The notes beneath the pieces were generated by a model that was given only the letters and a program-made list of their open reading frames with translations, searched no databases and was not told where the DNA came from. This document shows positions 44,373 to 57,455 of a DNA stretch of 64,000 nucleotides, one piece after another; within the stretch, counting starts at the first letter, position 1, and each line of letters begins with the position of its first letter. The stretch covers positions 85,250,867 to 85,314,866 of the forward strand of contig NC_079136.1 of the NCBI RefSeq assembly GCF_945859705.1, read 5' to 3'. This DNA comes from Episyrphus balteatus (lineage: Eukaryota; Arthropoda; Insecta; Diptera; Syrphidae). The translations under genes were made by a program, and so were the position numbers.

Positions 44373-47262
44373 TAAGGTTGGTCATCATTATTTTTCTTTT
44401 AGGTAACTGATTTTATCAAGCGTAAGCAACTCGGGTCAGATTCTATCCAGTGTTGCCAGAGCCGGCTTTTTATGGCTATCACCTTAAATATAATTTTTTG
44501 TTAAAAAAAACATATCAAACATATTGAATGGATTACCTTGAAACTCAATATTAGGCTGTGTGGTTCAATAATTTTTTTTAGCATAGAAAAATCTATATTC
44601 ACATAAACAAATTATTGCGTTATGTACAAATAAATTTAGTTCGTTCACTTTCGGAAGCAATATTTTTCAGTAGTCTTAAATTTGGGAACACATAAATTAT
44701 TTATGTTCCTACGAAGAAAACAAACAAACCAAAACATCTCTAAAAGGTTCCAGTTGAAGTGGCTCACAATAATCGATATAAAAACTTTCAATTAACTAAA
44801 AAAAAAATAAAATATTTCCATTTTTATGACAAGGGACACAAAATTTTCTTAAATTATTCCTTTTTGAACGAGGAGGGGATATCATCACAAAGAAAAAAAA
44901 AATATAAATAAAACAACTTCATAACGATTTCATCAAAGCATTACAAAAACGTTACTGTTTCTTGTATATTGTTATTTTTTTTTTTTTGTTGTACCTACAA
45001 GCAAACCTGTGAATTTTATTTCGAAAGGATCTCTCTCTTCTTGCTAAATATAGGTATTCAATATTGCTCGACTTTTAAGTCAAATTGAATTTAATTTAAA
45101 ATTCACGTTCAAAGTGTCCAACAACTCCAACCCTCCTTTCCTGAGTTCTGCCTCCTCACACAATGCTAACTTGTTTACAAATTCTTCTTGCAAATGACAG
45201 AAATGGAATTGGGTTTTGGGGCTGTGAAGGTAGTGCCTTGCTACTGTTTTGTTAAAAGTATTGTAGCTATAAAGTTTGAGTTGGAGTCGAGAGAGAGAAA
45301 GTCCGATTCGAAGTTAAGTCGACGAGGATGAAAATGTATAAAAAGGACGACGCGTGATAAATTTATAGCATATTGGCGAAAGAGAGATTAAGAAAATGAT
45401 TTACGGCTTAACAATGCGTGTATAAAAGACGCGCCGCACCCGGATCTCTCATCGTGACATCCTCATTCCTTGCAAGTTTTTTGTCTTGCTATGCGGCGCG
45501 CTACGGCGGGCGACAGCGGCAACCTTCGAAGGAGGATATTTCTTTCTCATATCCTTTTAAGAAGTTTTTTTTTGTTTTTTTTTTTAGTTTGCTGTTTTAT
45601 TTAATGTTTTTTTTTTTTTTTGTGAGCTGTCTGCTGGATGACGGGTACACAAACTTGCTTAGCCCGAGGAACTACATAAGTTATGGTTGCGAATAAAATG
45701 TAGTTATTGGTTGCCCTGATCCTGTTTATGGTTGGTTTTTCCTTGTATATTTTTTTCGTGTATAGTCTTTTGCTGGCACCCATTTCCGCCCGAGGAGGAA
45801 TGCCAAACGACAGTTTATGTGAACGGGAATGGCCGTTAAAATGAAAGGCGCTCATGATATTTATATTAAAATTATACATATTTCTACTCCGCCATCCTCC
45901 GCCTTTCTCTTAAGACTAAGAAAGGAGATGCGGCGAATTCTTGTTAAACTGACAATCTTTTCTCATCCTTGTATAAAATCCTGCCATCTCATAGAAGAGT
46001 ATAGTCTTGAGAGTTTGTTCCTCTAGGGGGATATGTTTAAATGGGAAACTTTGAGCTCTGAGCTGGGTTGGGCTATGGTATTGTATTCTTAATCAAAAAA
46101 AATTAATCACTATCGTTGCCCTCACGCACGCCGTGATTATTAAGCTTGTATCTGTATATAATTATTTTGGTATATAAAAGATATATACAGACAAACATAT
46201 AGATAATCTTTTTTTATTTTCTTCTTTTTATAAAGCTTGTTATTTTCGTTCGTCCTTTATTTTTTTTGATGCTCAAAAGATGGAGAAACGACCGACGACG
46301 ACACAAGATGACTTTGTGTTGGTAAGCAGAATGTTTAGTATCTTGTTATAAGAAGAAAAAGAAGAGTTTATGGTAAATCCATTAAGCGTAGATTAAATAA
46401 ATCATTTTACGTGGGGAAGCAAAGTAGAATATAGCATATACGAAGGATGGTCGCTAACAGAATAATTTGTCGGAATAAATTAACTCGAATATCCTTATAG
46501 AATGTGGAACTGAAAATGTTGTTGTCACATGTTCAATGGTAACCTGACATTAATTATAATTTTCAAGATATTGTCAACATTTTATGGATAAGCTTTGTGT
46601 TGTTTTGAATATAATTGACTGACAAGTATAGTGTGTTTGATGTTTTAACTGAGGATAGGACAGAAAATGAAGACATTTATTATGAACTGAACTTTAATTT
46701 ACTCCAAGGGTATGAAGTTTCTTGAATACCTATTCTCAAGGATGATGGACAGTATGTCTAAAGCATTGTCTTTGAAAATACCGTTGTTGACAGTTTTTAC
46801 TAAGAGACAGTAACCATCAAGCGCATGGTATCCATAGCTTTAAATGTAATTTCTATTTTTCAATCACAAAATCAAATCGAAGAAAATCGTTTCTTTGAAG
46901 ACTCGCTTATTGCTGGTTGACATCAATTTTATAAAATGGTAGATATCACGTAACTCTCCTTAATATTGCTATCCAACAAATTGCAGCACTTCCACTTTTT
47001 TAATATCTTTACAGAAAATATTAACATTATCAATCAAAAATATGGTCACTATGGCGTATACGTTACTTTTTTTCAATTTGAAATGACTTTTTGCGTTATT
47101 ACGAAATTTCGATTTGCCTTCACCAATTTTAAGATGCAACTCGTATTTCATTATTAGTCTAATAAGATGGAGTGTCAAAAACAAAAAAAAAGAGTGAACT
47201 ATAGTTTTCAGTTTTCTATAACGACTGATTTATGAACAGAATATCAAATAAAAAATAAATCA
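44373..47262. other. Non-coding stretch, no gene recognised
   Basis: Only spurious frames of under 95 codons. The GC-rich patch at 45,337-45,535 is listed separately. Confidence 0.45.
45337..45535 (+). promoter_or_regulatory. Possible TATA-containing, GC-rich promoter-like patch
   Basis: Two strong TATA boxes, TATAAAAA (45,337) and TATAAAAG (45,421), stand 84 bp apart. Each is followed by GC-rich text (GACGACGCG; GACGCGCCGCACCCGG) in otherwise AT-rich DNA. A GGCGCGCTACGGCGGGCGAC segment follows at about 45,493. No initiator of TCAGT type and no coding exon is evident downstream, so this may be a promoter, an exon fragment or chance. Confidence 0.25.
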
Positions 47263-48169
47263 ATTTTCCACAACAGAGTTGTAAAAAATCATTTTTTTGA
47301 TGCATTTATTTTCCATTACCTACAAATTATAAAAAATATTTATTGCATATAACAAAAATTTGCATTGAAAAAAAATTTTTATTACAACTGAAAAAATTTG
47401 TATTGCAATTGAAAATGTTTTGCATTAAAAAAAAAGAGTGTGTGTACACATGTACACGCGACTGAAGTTATACTTCTCATTCAGTATATGTAAATGAATT
47501 TCATTTGATATTTTTAATTTCTATTATTAAATTAATTAATCCACTCTTCGTTTTTTACAATTTTATCAAGTGAACAATAAATTAATTCTTTCATCCTCCT
47601 TGCGTCCATGTAGTTTTCAATTTATTCTGTGAAATTTACTCATGTTGTGCGGTTCAGAACGTACGGTATATGCTTAACGAAAGTAAACGAATTGCGCATA
47701 AAATATGCTATATGGTAATTTTATGAGGATTGTGTGTGCTTCAGCACTAGTAGTAGCAATATGCAACTTGCAGGGTTGCTACAAAGCTCAAAAGTGAGCT
47801 GAGCTCAGCTCGCAGCTCAGCTCAAATTTTGAGCTAGCTCACTTTTGAGGTATGTACCATAGCTCAGCTCCTTTGACCTAAGCTGAAAGTGAGCTGAGCT
47901 GATGGTTGAGCTGAGCTGTTGGGTGAGCTAAGGTAAAGTGAACTAAGCTGTGATGGGTGAGAGGATACATTGATTTTTATTTGGAAAGTATAATGAAATA
48001 TGAAGATATTTTAAACTTTTATAAAACACCATAGCTTAAGATGTTTGGTTCTAGTTATTAATGGAATTATTTTAACACATGGATATTTTTATAAATAATA
48101 GGTTTTTATTAGTAAATATATTTCTATTTTTTTAGTAAAATATTTCTTTTTTTATCATAAAAAAAAATT

Positions 48170-49035
48170 CCGGTACAATCCGGTTTTACGACTTTTTTTA
48201 AAATTCCGAGAAAATCGCTTTTGAAAGTTGGGGTACATTTTTTTTCGAAAAATCCCCGAATCTTTGAACGCTCCTAGAAGCTAAACCGCTTGAGAGCAAT
48301 TTTTGGGAGTGATGCCAAATGATAGTTTGTGTCATGGGCCTACGCTTTGCACATTGTCAGATTTTTAAAAAATCGCCTTCCATGTTAAACCGCCACATCA
48401 TGCCTATTTTTTCAGAATCGTGCCTATTTTTTTTTTTACTTTTAAGTTCTCCCGGTTTGAGAACGCGTGGATCTACAGGGATGGGAATTGTACCCAAATA
48501 TAGGTTAGAGTCCCCGCTACCTTTTGGCATCAAAAAATTTTATTTTCATTTTCTTCAAAATTCCGCGTTGAAACGCTTTGATCTACAGACAGGGCAGTGG
48601 TGCCATATGAAAGCTTATATTCTCAGCTACCCTATATTGGTATAATCCGGTTTTTCGATTTTTTTCAAAATTCCGAGAAAATCGCGTTTGAAAGTTGGGG
48701 TAAAATTTTTTTTCGAAAAATCCCCGAATCTTTGAACGCTCCTAGAAGCTAAACCGCTTGAGAGCAATTTTTGGGAGTGATGCCAAATGATAGCTTGTGT
48801 CATGGGCCTACGCTTTGCACATTGTCAGATTTTTAAAAAATCGCCTTCCATGTTAAACCGCCACATCATGCCTATTTTTTCAGAATCGTGCCTATTTTTT
48901 TTTTACTTTTAAGTTCTCCCGGTTTGAGAACGCGTGGACCTACAGGGATCAGAGTTGTACCCAAATGTAGGTTAGAGTCCCCGCTACCTTTCGGCATCAA
49001 AAATTTTTTTTTCATTTTCTTCCAAATTCCGAGAT
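48170..49035. repeat. ~468-bp tandem core, two units
   Basis: GCCAAATGATAG at 48,314 and 48,782 (period 468). Both lack the ~34-bp segment present in the 505-bp units of copy 1, like its last unit (period 471). Confidence 0.9.
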
Positions 49036-49158
49036 ATAGGCGTTGGAAGTTGGGGAGCTCACTTTCAGCTCAGCTCAAATGAGCTAAGCTATGGTACCTA
49101 GCTCAAATTTGAGCTGAGCTGTGAGCTGAGCTGAAATGTGAGCTTTTTGCAACCCTGG

Positions 49159-49256
49159 CAACTTGCCACATGGAAATTACCACATGCAACTTGCCACATG
49201 CAACTTGCCACATGCAACTTGCAACATACGACTTGCCACATGCAACTTGCCACATG
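49159..49256. repeat. 14-bp tandem array, 7 units
   Basis: CAACTTGCCACATG units, the second again diverged (GAAATTACCACATG). This second-unit variant in both copies shows that the array edge is inherited, while the count changes further in. Confidence 0.95.
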
Positions 49257-49782
49257 AAACATGTAACTTGCAACGTGTTGTGTGTTTTATGTTTGCCGTA
49301 CTGCGGCGTACTGCATTTTTAAATACTAAAGTACTGTCTACTTTAAAGGTGAAACGACAGCCCTGCTACCCAGGGTGATCGCGTCATAATCCCTTTGACA
49401 TTCTTGTCAAAAAGTAAATTTTCATACCCACCCTCCCATAAGAAGTATAACTTCAAAAAATGTTATTGCAACTGAAAAATATTTGTATTGAACATAAAAT
49501 TTTTATTGAAAATAAAAATATTTGCATTAAAAAAATTTTGCTGCAAATATAAAATTTTCCGCATTGAAAAAAAATTCAATGCAAAATGTGTGCATTAAAT
49601 ATTTTTTTTTTTTTTAATATTCGTCGAATTTTTTTTAATGCAAATTTTTTTCAGTTGCAATAAATATTTTTTTTTTCAATGCAAATTTTTTGTTATTTGC
49701 AATAAATATTTTTTTAAATTTCTAATGGAAAGCAAATGCATTAAAAATAATGATTTTTTAAAACCCTGTTTGTGGAAAATGT

Positions 49783-51815
49783 TTTTATACAATATTTCAC
49801 ACATTCGGTAACTTCAGGCTTCTTATTTGGCCTTATTTTAATTGGTATCGAAGTTAAGCTTTTTTTTTGACAATTTTAGGCATCAACGAAAATTATTCGA
49901 AAGAGAAAATATACCGATTTGCTTAAAGTGACCCAAATCATAGGTAATCATTTATCACCTAACTTAAACGCAATTAAAACAAAATTAGAATGACGACAAA
50001 ACAATTAGCCATTTCAATATTTTGTGTATAGCTATTATTCTATAGGTAACTTTCTGTATTGGAATAGTTTCATATTTCCTTCCTGAGTTTATTTTGTATA
50101 CACAAAGATATCTATCTATCATTAGACAAACAACTACAACAAAACACTAACCATTTAAGGATGTTTTTGTTGTATCTGTCAGAACAAAACAAACACACAC
50201 CATCCATTCGAAAGCTTAACCTAATGACTAATTGAATTTAAATCAAAAGACCCAAATTAATAATCAATTTTATAGCTCATGACACCAAAGATGACAGGAC
50301 ATTAAACACTCTGGTCTTCAATCTCAAAAACCTTGCTCTTCTGACAGTATTTTCTCGTGTCGGTCGTCCGTCGATCTGATTTCTTTTTTGGAAATAAAAG
50401 TCTGTTTTCATCAGTATTGGCTTACACCAACAGCAACGACAACAACAACACTGAGATTGATTTCCAAAGAAAATTTAATGTTCCCATGGAAACGAACTAG
50501 ATTTTAGCTATAAAATATAAAACAAACAGTAATGTGGAGAGATTGTTGGCGGTTTTTTTTTTCGTTTTCGTCATTCATTTTTTCGAGAGATGTAGGTATT
50601 CATTTTTTGATATAATAAAGTGGTTTTGTAAAAGAGTATATATAATTACTAAGGGTAAAGCTTCTCAGGAAATTTACGATTTACCTTGTTTTGTGAAATA
50701 TTTAAAATAATCTAAGCACAAATATGTAACATTGTAAAAAGGAATCAAACTAAATGTTAAATAATAAACTTACCCCACATTTTTCTGTGACCCAAACGGT
50801 TTGAATTTATTTATGAACAAGAGAATGGAACCTCAGTATCTTATTTTACAATAATGTTTTGAAAAATACAAATTCCATGTTAAAAATAGAATCATAATTA
50901 GAAGTCCAAATATGACTAAAAATGTTAAGAAATTAAGTACATATTTATGTAGATAGCAAAATTATGAGTACATATGTACCTGATTTTCGAAAATTTTCCT
51001 TCCTTTTTTTAGTTCATCATTAAAACCATCATTGAAATGATTTGGGAACATCCTTTGAATACACTTATTTAATTTTTAATTCCTAAATCATTCTCAATTT
51101 TGCTGCAGAGGTTTTAGAAATTATAATTTGTAATAATCGTCCGTGTCGACCTGGTTTTTTGCTTGTATAAAAGTTTTATTTTATCTCTGAATGAAAATTT
51201 TTAATATATTTTTTGATTTTAAGTGACAGTTTTTTTTAAACTATGTTTTCTTAAAAAAAAGTAAAATTATAAATTTTTCAAAGTACAAAATGTACAAACA
51301 GTACTTAATCGACAAGTGAGGTAGTTTCCTTATGAGGCGGTATTATTCATGCCAAGCGTTCCCGAAAATGGTCAAAAATCAGTTTTTTATAATATGTGGC
51401 TAAGATGAGTGGTACATCATAAAATCCGAAAAAATTCCATGATTCTCAGATTTCAGATTCATATTCAAAAGAATGTTTTTCAAAAAAAAAGAGGGTGTCT
51501 GTAAAGCTGGTTTACGGGCGATGATTTTACGTGATAACGTCGTAAAACAGGTTGTGTGCTTTTGTTTAAAAGCGTTTATTTATCTCAAACAATCATAATT
51601 TACAAGAAAAAGCTAAAAAAAAAAATACCTCCTTTCTTTTCTCATTATATTATTTTTTTATTTTAAAAGCTTACAAAAAAAATTATACTATTAAAAAGCC
51701 AAATATTTCTTCTAAAGAATAAAACCATTTTTAAATTTTTACAATGCGCAAAAAGTATAAAAATTATTTATTAAAAACAATCACTTCTTATGAAAAAATT
51801 GAAAAAAATCACTTC
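49783..51815. other. Non-coding stretch
   Basis: No gene. 'ttttacgtgataacgtcgta' at about 51,524 has a diverged inverted partner 'agacgttatcacgtc' at about 53,742, possibly the ends of an old element around family A copy 3. Confidence 0.45.
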
Positions 51816-51819
51816 CATC

Positions 51820-53060
51820 ACCCAAAAATCCATTTTTTTGATATAACAACCTATATCCTATAATAAATTTTATACTACCTGAAAGAGCTTATTGCTTAAA
51901 CTCAAAATATATATCTTTGGCGCCGGGTACAAAGGTGTTAAGTCAGAAAATGTAGTTTTGAGAAAAATGAAATTGAAGTTTCAATTTTTGTTGGTAAATC
52001 TGAATATTATTATTTTTAAAAAGTAATGATGTAGAAACATCATTTATAAGATCTATTTTAATATCCATATGCTGTTGACCAGAAAATGGCCGTTTAAAAA
52101 AAAAAAAAATTGTGTTGACTTAACACTTTAGAGCCATTTAGTCTTCAAAAATAAACTTGGTCCAAAGGTGTTAAGTCAAGAAAAATCTTTGTTTACATTG
52201 ATAACAAGGTTTAATTTATAAAAGAAAGTTGAAAATATTAATGTGAATAATTACCAAATGTGAAAATTCTTTTGGAAATAATATAATACAGTAGAAAAAT
52301 GGCTTTTCGTTTTTTTTTTTCTTCCTTTTAACTTAACGCTTTAGGATCAACTTTTTTATTTAAAAATTAAAAATTAATGCAAAAACAAAAAAGTTAAGTC
52401 AACTTACGCCCTTAGTACCATATAATTTAAAAAAATTTTGACTTAAACCCTTTGTACCGAATCATTTCTAACGGAAGGAGATACTCTAGAGCTATGGCGA
52501 TAGGACCAAACGAAAGAGAGAAAAAACTGACTGAAGTCCAATAAAAATCCGAAAATCGATTTGTACCCGGCATCAAAGATATATCAATCATGTCTATTAG
52601 ACATCTATAAAAAGAGCTAGAATTTTTTGAACTCGATCAATTTTTATATCATGTGAAAGCTCATTATTTCACCTTTCATATGACGTTTCAAATTTCAATC
52701 TTGTTTCTGCGATGCCTAGAAAATTCGAAATTCCAAACTGAGAAAACGGTACATCCCATACTGTTCATGATCAACAGATCTCCACAGGTGTTTTGAGGTA
52801 TTTCGCAAGTTTTTTAATTTAACATTGTGTAGCTTGTAGTGAATGTACAGTTATGTGTGATATATCAAATGAAAGGTAATATTATCAGGATGCTCAGTAA
52901 AATTAAATCAAATTTGTATCTGCTCTAAATCAAAAGATATAACCTGTTGAAAAATAGAACTTTATTTTACTGTTATCTAAAAATTGTGACTACAAAATTA
53001 AATTTTGCACAGATATAGTCTTGTCTATTATCTATCTACAATATAAATTTCATTAATTTA
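51820..53060 (-). repeat. Dispersed repeat family A, copy 3, split by an insertion
   Basis: Reverse orientation relative to 3,405-4,397. 51,820-51,908 matches the distal part ('ataacaacctatat', 'aaactcaaaatatatat'). 52,567-53,060 matches the middle and proximal parts ('agctagaattttttgaactc', 'caacagatctccacaggtgt', 'gtgtgatatatcaaatgaaa'). The gap is the 51,909-52,566 insertion. Confidence 0.75.
51909..52566. mobile_element. GCCGGGTACAAA-ended MITE, ~660 bp
   Basis: CTTTGGCGCCGGGTACAAA at the left and TTTGTACCCGGCATCAAAG at the right are inverted with two mismatches. The flanks are AT-rich (ATATAT both sides), so the TSD is ambiguous. Comparison with family A copies 1 and 2 shows the empty site. 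The motif GGTNNNAAGGGTTNAAGTCA-like (for example GGTGTTAAGTCA at 51,937 and 52,167) recurs directly, and inverted as TGACTTAACACTTT (52,115), AGTCAACTTACGCCCTT (52,396) and TGACTTAAACCCTTTGTACC (52,439), suggesting several internal copies of an end-like sequence. Confidence 0.75.
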
Positions 53061-55106
53061 TCTGTCGAAGAAAAAAAGATAAAAATAAAAAAAGGTTAAA
53101 AACGGTCAAAAAACTTGGGACAAAAAACTTGTTTTTCTCGTTTTTCGGTCAAAAATCATTTTAAAATACCAATTTTTTGCACATGCATTTGCAAACATAT
53201 TAAAGACTACATATTCTATGAGTTTGAGATTTTTTGAACGCTACGAAAAATTTAAAAAAATAAAAACTCACCCAAAAATACCCCGACAAAAATTGGTGTT
53301 TTTCAAAAATTAATATTTCAAAACGCAGAGACTTAAAAAAAAATCTGTATCAGACCCCTAACTTTTTTTAAATTATCTTTTGAATGACGTTTTTCAAATT
53401 GTCAAAAATAATTTCCCCTACCTATAATCACTACTTTGTCAAAGTTCTATCTCATGTTTTAGTTTTAATATACCATTTATAACTTGGTTTTGAAATTTTT
53501 TAGAATTTTTTCAATACTTTTTTCAGTCTTGCAATAAATTTATCTATTGATTAAAAATTTTTCAACTTTCTACAACGTAGCGTATAGATAGCCACTTTTT
53601 TTCAATTTTTTTTACCCCTATTTACCCTATTAAATGACAAATTTGAATTGAAATTTTTGGCGCACTGCGAAAAATTTAAAGTGGAACGGGAGAAAATGGC
53701 GTCACTTTTTCGTGGTGGCTGACATGGTTCATCGATTTATAAGACGTTATCACGTCAAAAAAAAAAATCCAAGCATTATTAAATATTTTCTTGATAAGTC
53801 CGAGACGTTCCTCTCCCTAAAGGCCCATTCAGGCCTTTAAAACGCTTCAAATTGCTCGTTTTGATACAAAAATGTAAGTCACCGTCCCAAATGCAAACCA
53901 TGGATTTCTGAGGTCATTTTAAGTCGAAGGATTTTTCCGATTCCCTGGTGCTGTTGGCAACGGAGCTCTCGATAAGCTACCTGGACACTCCCACTCCTAC
54001 TACATATGTAGGTACCAGACTTCTCCATTCTGCTTATTTCAAAGTCTGAAGCTCTTCGTCATAGGCTTGAAAGGTTTTAGATCATGAGAGTCTTAAATTC
54101 AAAAATTATAACAGAAACATTTTCATAACAAAGTGGTTATCTGTTTAAAATAAATTTCTCCCATGCATTTTTAGAAGGATTGTTAAACTATACGTACTCA
54201 CAGCACTGTATAAATCTCTATGGACACATAGTTGCGTTTTGCTTTAAAATGGTTGAGTGGGCAAGGAAATCCATTAAGTAGTCAACCTTTTGTACAGCCC
54301 AGTCTTAAGTATGAACCCTTTGATAAGCTTTTTGTTAGTAGTCCTATAAGGTACTTTAAACAGCATCAATGAGGCAACTCTTTTCGATGGTGTATGGTCT
54401 TAGTGAGGTTTATAGTTAACAAAAAAAAAAAAAAACGATCGAAAACTTGGAGCTAACGCACTGGGCGAAGGTCCTTCCCACATTTACAGACAAAAAAAAA
54501 CTGTTCCATTATAACCTTTGGTATATCTTTGGCCAGGATATTGATAAGGCTCATATATCAGGCTAATGTTTTTTTTTTTCTCCCTTTTTCCAAAGGACAA
54601 TCATTATTATTTAATGTTAAAAAGGATGGACATCCGGATTAGTTTGAACTTTTTTTTTTTTTTGTTTGTATATATTTTTTTAAGGTAAGCCTCTGCGGTA
54701 ACTATGAATGGTTTGCGGGTTTATTGAGGTTTTTAGCCAGCAAAAAAAAAAAAAGGATATGTGACGAACGCTATTAAGATGGATGTAAGGTATATAACAT
54801 GTATATTGAGGTAGTTTTTTTTTCGTTCGGTTCGTTCATGAGATGACTTTTGATTTTGAAAACAGATGTTACAAAGTGAAAGAACTTAACTTTGAAAGAA
54901 GAATATATGATGGCAATTTGGTCGGTATTTACTATGCTGATGACTTGTGGTGAAATAAATTGCACGGATTACACTTAGGTATATACATAAGTTCTGAAAC
55001 TATTTTCTGTCTGTTTCATAATGAAAGGAGATAGAAGTAGAGGCATTTTGGTGGAGGGTGAAGAAAATTACATTAAGAACATTCCTATTGAGGTCTTTGC
55101 AAAGTA
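53061..55106. other. Non-coding stretch
   Basis: Low-complexity and AT-rich. No gene or structured repeat recognised. Confidence 0.45.
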
Positions 55107-55314
55107 GCGATGAGCATGGGCGTAGCTAGAGATTTCATCTAGGGTGGGCCAGATGTTATCATCGACCTGAAGCCATAACCATGAGTGTGCAATTTTTTTT
55201 TACTAGGTCTATATAAGGCAAGTATTGGTTTCGTGTCGAGGTGTTAATCAAAACCAACATTACGATGGTGGAGAATTAAGAAAAAGTGGATCTAGGAATT
55301 CTGTCCGTGCGTCT

Positions 55315-55575
55315 GTACGTCCATCTGTACACATTTCCACAGCCATAAGCCAGTGGACTGATTTTCTTCAAATTTGGTACAGATGATTTTTATAGAATTC
55401 TGAAAGTTGTTTTTTTTTTTTGTTCTTTTTCTACCTTAATTACCCCCATACAAATTCTTCAAGTTATACCAAATAACTTGAACTTGAAACGGCTCTAACG
55501 ATTTTGATTAAACTTTGCAGGCGTAAAACTGCATTTTTAGTTTTTCTCAAAAAAGTCTAATAACAAAAAAAAATA
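55315..55575 (+). repeat. Dispersed repeat family E, copy 2
   Basis: See 6,960-7,290. Here it follows 'tctgtccgtgcgtctgtacg'. Confidence 0.7.
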
Positions 55576-56754
55576 TTTAACAAAACTTTGCCCTGAATGT
55601 CGGCTCTTCCCCAACATCAACAAAATTTCTTTGAAATTTAAATCTGTAAACTAACATAAGTGTTAGTTTACAGCAACTACGTGACACAGTCGTGCATTTT
55701 ATTTAATTTTCGCCTTTAATTGGCAAATAATTTGCCACTCTCTGTTGTTTTTAATAACTTAAAATTTGCCAAAAGTTTATTTTTAATAATATATTCGATC
55801 GGTAAATGCGTTTTTTAAAATAATAGTGGGGTAACTCATTTTTTTTTTTGAAAAATGTGTGTTTTTTTGCTCAATGGTATCGTATGTTAATATCTTTCAA
55901 TATAAAAAGTTACTGGTTTTTCTTTTTATATTGTGTAGTGATATATGGTATTCCGTTTTTTAAAAGCTTGATATATCGAAATGCAATTGGATGGAGTAAC
56001 ATCACTTTTATTTTGAGCTACACAAAAGTTGAATTCAGGCGCAATTTATGACAGCGATTGGCTTTAAAAACTAACCTTACCAAGTTTTCAATTTTATTTG
56101 CTTTATTTTTTTGTTTAAGGTGCTCTTGAAACTTAAGCCAGAAGTGTATGTACATATAAAAATAAAAATTTGTAAATAAAAGTTGTTGTATGCGGGTGAC
56201 TATGTGACTCTAAATCCATATGTTAAATATTTAGCAGAGGATACATTTTTGACATTTGAATGTATGGTGAATAAAACATTATCTTTGGCTCAATTTAGCT
56301 GTGTGAATTTGGATACATTTTTAACGTAGATAAATATTTTTTTTCTGCAAATCGAAAGAAATAATGATTTAAAAAAAAGTATAAATATTAACAATTTACA
56401 AACTTCCAACACGCGTTGTCATGTGAATTTTATTTTTGTGTTGCCATTAATGGGTAACTAACAATTTTTTTCATCATCAATAAAATGAAATATATTGAAA
56501 AATATAAATTTTTCCTAATATACACTCATAATTTTGTACTACTTTTTCAATTTTCTTTCTTTATTTTCAGTTTTTGATTAGTTATTGAAAAAAATACTCC
56601 AAAAATTCTGCAAAAAATTTATTCTCTGAAAATAAAAATTAAACCGGCTCCTAGAGCAGGATAAATTTTTGACAACTGAAATTATCCTTTCACCTCAAAA
56701 GTATCAAAAATATATTCTCGGCTTAGTATTTAACCCGATTCACACACGGTCTAA

Positions 56755-57038
56755 GGCCGTGTGTGAATTGCGTTAAATAGTTAACACCGTGTAAAATTTT
56801 TGACACTATTGAGGTTAATAAAAAAAATTTCAGCTGTATGGATTATTGCTTAGAATTTTGTCTGCCTTTTTTCTGCCATGATACTCCTTTTAAATAAAAA
56901 AAAAAAAAGCATCAGTAAAAAAAAATTTAACTCAAATTTAACCCAATAAATTTTTAACAGCTGAAAATTTTTTATTAACCTCAATAGTGTCAAAAATTGT
57001 ACATGCTGTTTACTATTTAACGCAATTCACACACGGCC
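56755..57038. mobile_element. PIF/Harbinger-type MITE, 284 bp
   Basis: GGCCGTGTGTGAATTGCGTT and its reverse complement form arms of about 85-90 bp with few mismatches. They are flanked by TAA (56,752-56,754 and 57,039-57,041). Immediately left, 56,661-56,751 is a diverged copy of the same right arm ending CACACACGGTC, and a diverged left arm (GCTGTGTGAATTTGG) is at about 56,299, so this MITE sits at the end of an older relative. Confidence 0.8.
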
Positions 57039-57140
57039 TAAATTGAAAAAGCTAATTATTGAATCCGACCTTTTAGACTGCTCATATAAACGGGGTATTT
57101 ATACATATCGCTGACTAAGAAAAATATACATAAACACAAG

Positions 57141-57455
57141 GCTGGTTCAAAAAAATCGAATTTTTTTTTTGATTTTATACTCCGATAGATTGCCAGACAT
57201 CTCTAGAATATACTCACCAAATATGAAATCTTTGTATTAATGGAAAGGTCCTTCGCTTTGCAATATTCCATTTTTTATATTATCCTTCTACTAAAAAAAA
57301 TCATGTTTTTATAAATCGGCTTTTTAGCAGGTTTCTTTACATATTCTTGTATGAAATTGAACGCTCTACAAAAAAGGCCTTGGACACCATTTTCGTTTCT
57401 ATAACCGTTTAAAAGATATTTGACGTCCAAAAATCTTAATTTTGTAAAAAATTAA
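57141..57455 (+). mobile_element. Truncated hAT-type MITE copy
   Basis: Same family as 7,569-8,037. It begins 'ggttcaaaaaaatcgaattt', then 'ccagacatctctagaatata', 'ggtccttcgctttgcaatat' and 'ttcttgtatgaaattgaacg', and breaks off after 'gacgtccaaaaatct'. The terminal TAGGGTGGGTC is degraded and the right half is missing. Confidence 0.75.

Larger units (their letters stand above)
47435..49457. mobile_element. Composite satellite-carrying element, copy 2 (2.0 kb)
   Basis: Collinear with 24,911-28,108: the TIR TGAAGTTATACTTCT (47,463-47,477) and its inverse at 49,441-49,455; the AGCTGAGCTC arm (47,785-47,950); two core units; the inverted arm (49,055-49,145); seven 14-bp units (49,159-49,256); and the 'gtactgcggcgtactgca' tail. 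Compared with copy 1 it has two fewer core units and five fewer 14-bp units. It inserted in the middle of a foldback repeat, which defines its ends independently. Confidence 0.85.
47265..49782. mobile_element. Foldback repeat hosting composite element copy 2
   Basis: The left arm, 47,265-47,434 (starting TTTTCCACAACAGAGTTG), and right arm, 49,458-49,782 (ending CCCTGTTTGTGGAAAA), are reverse complements. Both are built of 'tttgcattgaaaaaa' and 'attgcaactgaaaaa' type units of about 30-35 bp. Without the inserted 2.0-kb composite element the host is about 0.5 kb. No TSD was recognised for the host. Confidence 0.7.
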
